Shown here piece by piece: positions 59,640 through 64,000 of a stretch of 64,000 nt of DNA. The DNA lies in contig NC_081136.1 in the NCBI RefSeq assembly GCF_958295425.1, forward strand, positions 1,318,162 to 1,382,161. Reading direction: 5' to 3'. The stretch's first letter is position 1; each line of letters begins with the position of its first letter. The position numbers and the translations under genes were made by a program. Under the pieces are notes generated by a model, which saw nothing but the letters and a program-made list of their open reading frames with translations, did not search any database and was not told where the DNA came from. This stretch comes from Solea solea. Taxonomy: Eukaryota; Chordata; Actinopteri; Pleuronectiformes; Soleidae.

Positions 59640-59965
59640 GTTCCACCATGACGGATGACCATTTGGAAGTCTGCTTGAGGATGAGCAGCTACTGTCCGGA
59701 CAGCAGGCATTGAGGTTCCTCATTTTGATTGCCCTGCTGTAGATCACTGATGAGGTCCGAGAAGGTCCTGGCTCACAGTCTCTGTTCAGCTCATCCCAGG
59801 GCTGCTTGCTGGGGTTAAAGGTCAGGGTAGACAGGTCTTCCAGACCAAACTCACAGTAAAACCGTGTCTCACAAAGTCATGATGGAACAGAACGAGACCG
59901 TCCTCGTCCAAAATGTCCTGACACAGTGAAGCGTTGTCCTTCACTGGAGATAAGAGTCAGACGAC
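59640..59965 (-). mobile_element. Tc1-like transposase relic
   Basis: The minus strand, with frame breaks, reads DEDGLVLFHHDF, then FGLEDL and TFNPSKQPWDELNRD. These match the DDE-domain signatures of Tc1-family transposases (GPFLFQHD, FGVEEL, LNPIEHLWDEL). It is an internal fragment without visible terminal inverted repeats, and is dead. Confidence 0.72.
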
Positions 59966-61091
59966 CATATTTACTCGTGAAGTTTTCTTTGTCTAATTAT
60001 AAACTCAAGCCTCTCCAACACTCTTTGAACTTCCTCGATTCCTCTACTATCCGATCATTAATTATCCCACGTTCCAAATTGTGCGATCGAGCAGTAAAAA
60101 AACCCCACAATTTTCCCAAATGTGTTGGATTTTAATGAGACTGTGACAAAGGTCGAATAATAAGGTCACAAATTAAAATCTATCACTTGCCTCCTCCGTG
60201 CGGGGGCTGCTGCTGCTGGACTGAGAATAAAGGTGATCAATAAAAAACCCACTGAAGCTGTTGAGTATTTTAAGTTCTGCGTCTTTTCAGAGCGTTTCTG
60301 CTGCATAGAATCTTATAGATCGTCCTCTGGGAACAAGTGGAGACATTTTATTATTCACTGTGTTCATGAGGACGCGCGCACATTTACATTTGATTTACGG
60401 GTGCAAATAACGCGGGAGATCAACGGCACGTGTTTCATTTGCAATCTACCAAAGATGATGAGTTTGTGTTTGTGCGGGAGGAAACCACACACACACACAC
60501 AGAGGCAAATTTAGGTTCCATTAGCACATTGATAAGATGTCCAGGAAATGGAAACTGCTCTGAAAAAAACATGAGCAACATCAAAAACAAAAGCGGAGAG
60601 AGTGGAAAAATTGGAATGTAGAGAAAATGAAATGATAATAATAATCAACATGTCAGCGAAACCAGCAACAAAATAGAAAAGGAAAGAAGAGTATGAGAAT
60701 GTGACGACGCGTGGAAATGTTTACAATAATTATGTAAACGACAGAAAACTTTGTACCGAAAGACGACATTAAAGCATGCGAAGTAAGAAAATGACGTAAG
60801 GACAGAGAGTGCAGGTCTGTCCACCTCAGAGACGCAGACACACAGACGTGAACCGTGGGAAAACGCAGCCTCGCAGTCCATCCCCATGACTCTCCGTTTT
60901 CACACGTATCTGAACCAACTCCACACCCTTGCAACACCTCAGGACAAGGTTTAAAGAGACAGGAGTGTCCTGACCTCAACTCTGAGGAAACCAAACAACC
61001 AAACAATCACTGCATCGACACAGAAGAGCCGGCTCATCTGGACAAGACTCAGCCGCCCGAGAACCTGGAGGAACCATCGCTCAACATAATC

Positions 61092-61360
61092 TGCCCCAAC
61101 CGCTCCGTTCTTTGGCACCCTTCCCTCTGGGTCCCGGCGTGAAATGGTAAAATGGTACGGTCAGGTCCATCCTCATACAAACCTTGACGTCTTGGACGTC
61201 TGGATGTTCTCCATCGTTGTCGTTTGTTGTCGTCGCACCGGCACAACATCACGCGCAGCCTGCACGCCGCCTGCCACGTAAAGGCCTGACCCAGGACTTT
61301 ACCATTCCGAACATACCGTACCGTACCATTACAAACGGAACTGTACCACGACAGAAACAC
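61092..61360. mobile_element. MITE-B copy, left end missing
   Basis: CCCCAACCGCTCCGTTC and TGACCCAGGACTTTACC match blocks of 25156-25581. The right end reads TGTACCACGACAGAAACAC. CCTGACCCT/AGGGTTAACCCTAACCCT lies just outside at about 61395-61425. Confidence 0.6.
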
Positions 61361-62457
61361 TGCTTATGACATCGACTATCAGCTGCCTACAAGGGTCAGG
61401 GTTAACCCTAACCCTGACCCTGAGCTCTAAAAGGATCAACAGTCACATAAAGGCCGACTTTAACAAGTCTTTCAGCCTTCAGAGGCTAAATATCGGGTTT
61501 TTAGTCAGAACTCAAGAGTTCTAACGTCTTCAGCTGAACTCAGGCGAGTCCAGACGCCTGCAGCTCACCACAGAAGACGAAGACGTCCTGCGGGACTGAG
61601 AACCTTCACAGGACTATTTTTTCTTGCCTCTCCGCCGCTACATTTTAGCCTCCGTGTCTCCGGCCGGTTCCCGTGTCCGTAAAACCTCGCAGACGCCCGT
61701 GTTTACCACGCTAACACTCTGCTGAGTGTTTTCCTGTGTTTGCTGCAGGATTACCAAAGTCCTCGGAGGGTTCTGTGAAGTAAGCGTCGCCTGACTTCAC
61801 TTGGCTCTGACTGAGCGATAATCCTGCGAGGAGGTGACGGCCGGATGATGCAGGAGCTGCAACGAGGATGAGGACGAGCTCACACGACGTGAGGAAGGAA
61901 AGCAGAGCTGTCTTTGCTTCAATTTTAAATATACTAAGAGAAATGAGTTTGAGTCCATTTACGTGAATATAAGTGAGTCTTCTTCTAGTCAAGAATCAGA
62001 ATCATTATGTGTAATGTTTCAGTCACTCACTAAATCTGAATATGGAACAAAAAAAAACAAAGCAATCATCCCGAGCCTGGCAGCGTCCAATCACACGTGG
62101 AGATAAATGACCTCTTATTCTGAGACATTTCAATCCAAACTGTCCTTCCAGAGACACAGAGACACGTCGTCTCCTGGCGAGGAGGGAGTGGGGGGAGGAG
62201 GAGGAGGGGGAGACACGTCTCCAGCATCACGATCAGATCGTCAGTACGAGGCGTGAAATGCCATTTAGAGAAAAATGCGAGGCTGCACTTGAAAAATGAT
62301 GCTGAGGTGGAATAAAGACATTCAGGGTTTTTGCTTCACTGAATATTAAACCAGTGAGGAGACGGAGAGACGAGGTGGACGTGAAGAGTCCATCACTCCT
62401 GAAGACAGACGTGGTCCTGTCGTCGTCTGCTGTGGAACTTTATCAGGAAAACTGATA

Positions 62458-62600
62458 CGCTTTGTAAACCGCTCACTAAAACCAGTGATTTTAACATCAC
62501 AGCACACAGGAGCTGTTGATCCACTGCTTCCTCCGTGTCCTGTGTCCCTGTGGGCTAAAATCACTCATTTCCTTTATGGACTATGCTGTGGGAGATATGG
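62458..62600 (-). mobile_element. MITE-A copy with deletions
   Basis: From TTTGTAAACCGCTCACT to GACTATGCTGTGGGAG, with the centre collapsed between GATCCACTGCTTCCTC and CTGTGTCCCTGTGG. Confidence 0.8.
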
Positions 62601-62969
62601 TGACAGTATAATATGAAAAACCCTTTAACGAGTCAGAACTAAAACAAAAAGAGAATTAATTTTGTCCATTATGTGAAATTAAAGCCTTTTTTAAATGAAT
62701 GACATGATCAAAATGTCACAAAAATAAAAGACAATAAAAATAAAGACTCTTGTCTGCCTTTGTTCGCTTGCAAATTTAGACCTTTTACAACTTTCAGAGT
62801 CACGATAACTCACTTCTGTTTTGTTTTTAAAAAACAAACGAGGGCATCAACGCGTCATCGTATCATGAGCTGTCAATCAAACGTTCAGCCACAGAACAAA
62901 TCAAAGAGCCGGAGGTCATCGATCGAAACGCAGCGGATCCATCATCGCTTCATCAGATCATTACTGTAC

Positions 62970-63116
62970 TGTGTGTGTGTGTGTGTGTGTGTCAAAGAGA
63001 GAGAGAGAGAGCGACCGTGCTAATGAGCTACTCTGTGGACGTGGACTCGTCCCCTCAGCTGCTCATGAAAGCACAGGAGTCCCACGAGAGCAGGCGGCTA
63101 TGAAAGGCCTCGCTAA

Positions 63117-63147
<31 letters not shown>
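62970..63147. repeat. TG and GA microsatellites
   Basis: TG tracts at 62971-62993 and 63121-63147, GA tract at about 62998-63011. Confidence 0.9.
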
Positions 63148-63445
63148 ATTCTGACGACAGAGAAAAGAGAAAATATGAAACCGTCTCAGAATCAAACCAC
63201 AGTAAAGTGAAGAATGTCAGAGCCACATTTAGACATCTGTTTGTTTGTTTTTATCGTTTAAATAAAGTTGAATTGTTTGTTGTTTCCTGCTCATTAATGA
63301 TAGCTAATGAGACACATGTGTCCTCATTAACGATCATGCTAAGGTCCTAGCCTCGACTGTAACATTAAAAACAATAGCTTTTTTGTTAGCGCTTGGCTAG
63401 CGGTGGAGTTCGTACGACTAAAAGCGACACACTGAGGACAGATTG

Positions 63446-63751
63446 TGTGTTCCAGTTGTAGTTTAAAGTGGAAATGTCCGAGTTCCTGAGCCGGATATCC
63501 AACTTGGAAAGTCTCCGATCTCCGACATGAGGAAATCGGAACTGGTAGTGACGTCACATCCGAGTTCACCGTGTTGACGCTTGAGAAGTCGGAAAAAAAC
63601 ATGGCGGCAAAGTCGCTAACAGCACTGTACGTGGTTTTTCTTTGTCTACGTTTAAAAATCAAAGCGTAACAAATACGAAACAAATGCTGTTCACTGCAAA
63701 AGTCGTGCTCCGAGTAGGAAAGTCCGAGTTCCGATTACAAATGGAACACAT
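63446..63751. mobile_element. Putative MITE with TGTGTTCCA ends
   Basis: TGTGTTCCA (63446-63454) and TGGAACACA (63743-63751) are perfect inverted ends, extended by GTCCGAGTTCC-type subterminal blocks (about 63477 and 63723). TTG flanks both sides (63443-63445 and 63752-63754), a possible 3-bp target-site duplication. ACATGGCGGCAAAG inside is not part of a recognisable gene. Confidence 0.55.
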
Positions 63752-64000
63752 TGACATTAACGTGTATATTTCAGACAATTCTTCCATTTTATTTAAACGG
63801 TTAATGTTTTTTTTGTTCTTTAAATTGAGTCAAACTTGTGATTTTTATGCGATAAAAACTGTCATTTGACTTGATTCTCACGTCTTCTTAACTTAACTTA
63901 CGACTATTTTTCATGTCACGTTTAATTGTGTGAAATAATTTGTGGTGGGGAAAAAACAACGACACGTCCGCTCATATTCAACGTGTTTTTTTCCATTAAA

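Overview
This window looks like ray-finned fish (teleost) nuclear DNA. It carries spliced vertebrate genes with GT..AG introns, abundant CA/TG microsatellites, and relics of Tc1-like transposons, LINEs, tRNA-derived SINEs and MITE-like elements typical of fish genomes. No bacterial or phage-type genes were seen. All four genes I can support lie on the minus strand.

Layout. 1-7373: a near-pure satellite array with a 38-bp unit. 7933-10408: a short fibrinogen alpha-like gene that ends just after the coiled coil. 11290-17866: a full fibrinogen alpha gene (fga) with 8 coding exons and a predicted 695 aa, including the C-terminal alpha-E globular domain. 18890-20840: a C2H2 zinc-finger gene with 13 fingers (one degenerate), coding from at least two exons. 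20841-35070: intergenic and repeat-rich. 35071-38141: a neuropeptide Y receptor of the Y2 type in five coding exons, predicted 396 aa. 38142-64000: no gene that I can support, only transposon relics, minisatellites and microsatellites.

The two fibrinogen genes are a tandem duplication: their exons 3 and 4 are exactly the same length (184 and 146 nt) with the same phases. Fibrinogen alpha is a secreted liver protein that pairs with beta and gamma chains and polymerises after thrombin cleavage. In human, FGA and NPY2R are also near neighbours on chromosome 4q, so this looks like conserved synteny; the zinc-finger gene between them is probably a lineage-specific arrival.

The most interesting signals are: (1) the truncated fibrinogen alpha paralogue, with a GHR-type putative polymerisation knob and possibly a 44-nt intron; (2) an fga knob reading GSR rather than the usual GPR; (3) TG/CA microsatellites abutting four of the eight splice sites of the Y2 receptor gene; (4) about fifteen copies of one MITE-like family with long terminal inverted repeats, one carrying a retroposed insert with a 4-bp target-site duplication; (5) higher-order structure in the 38-bp satellite; (6) one minisatellite family at three separate loci, carrying AATAAA in many units. 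No wholly new functional system could be demonstrated from sequence alone.
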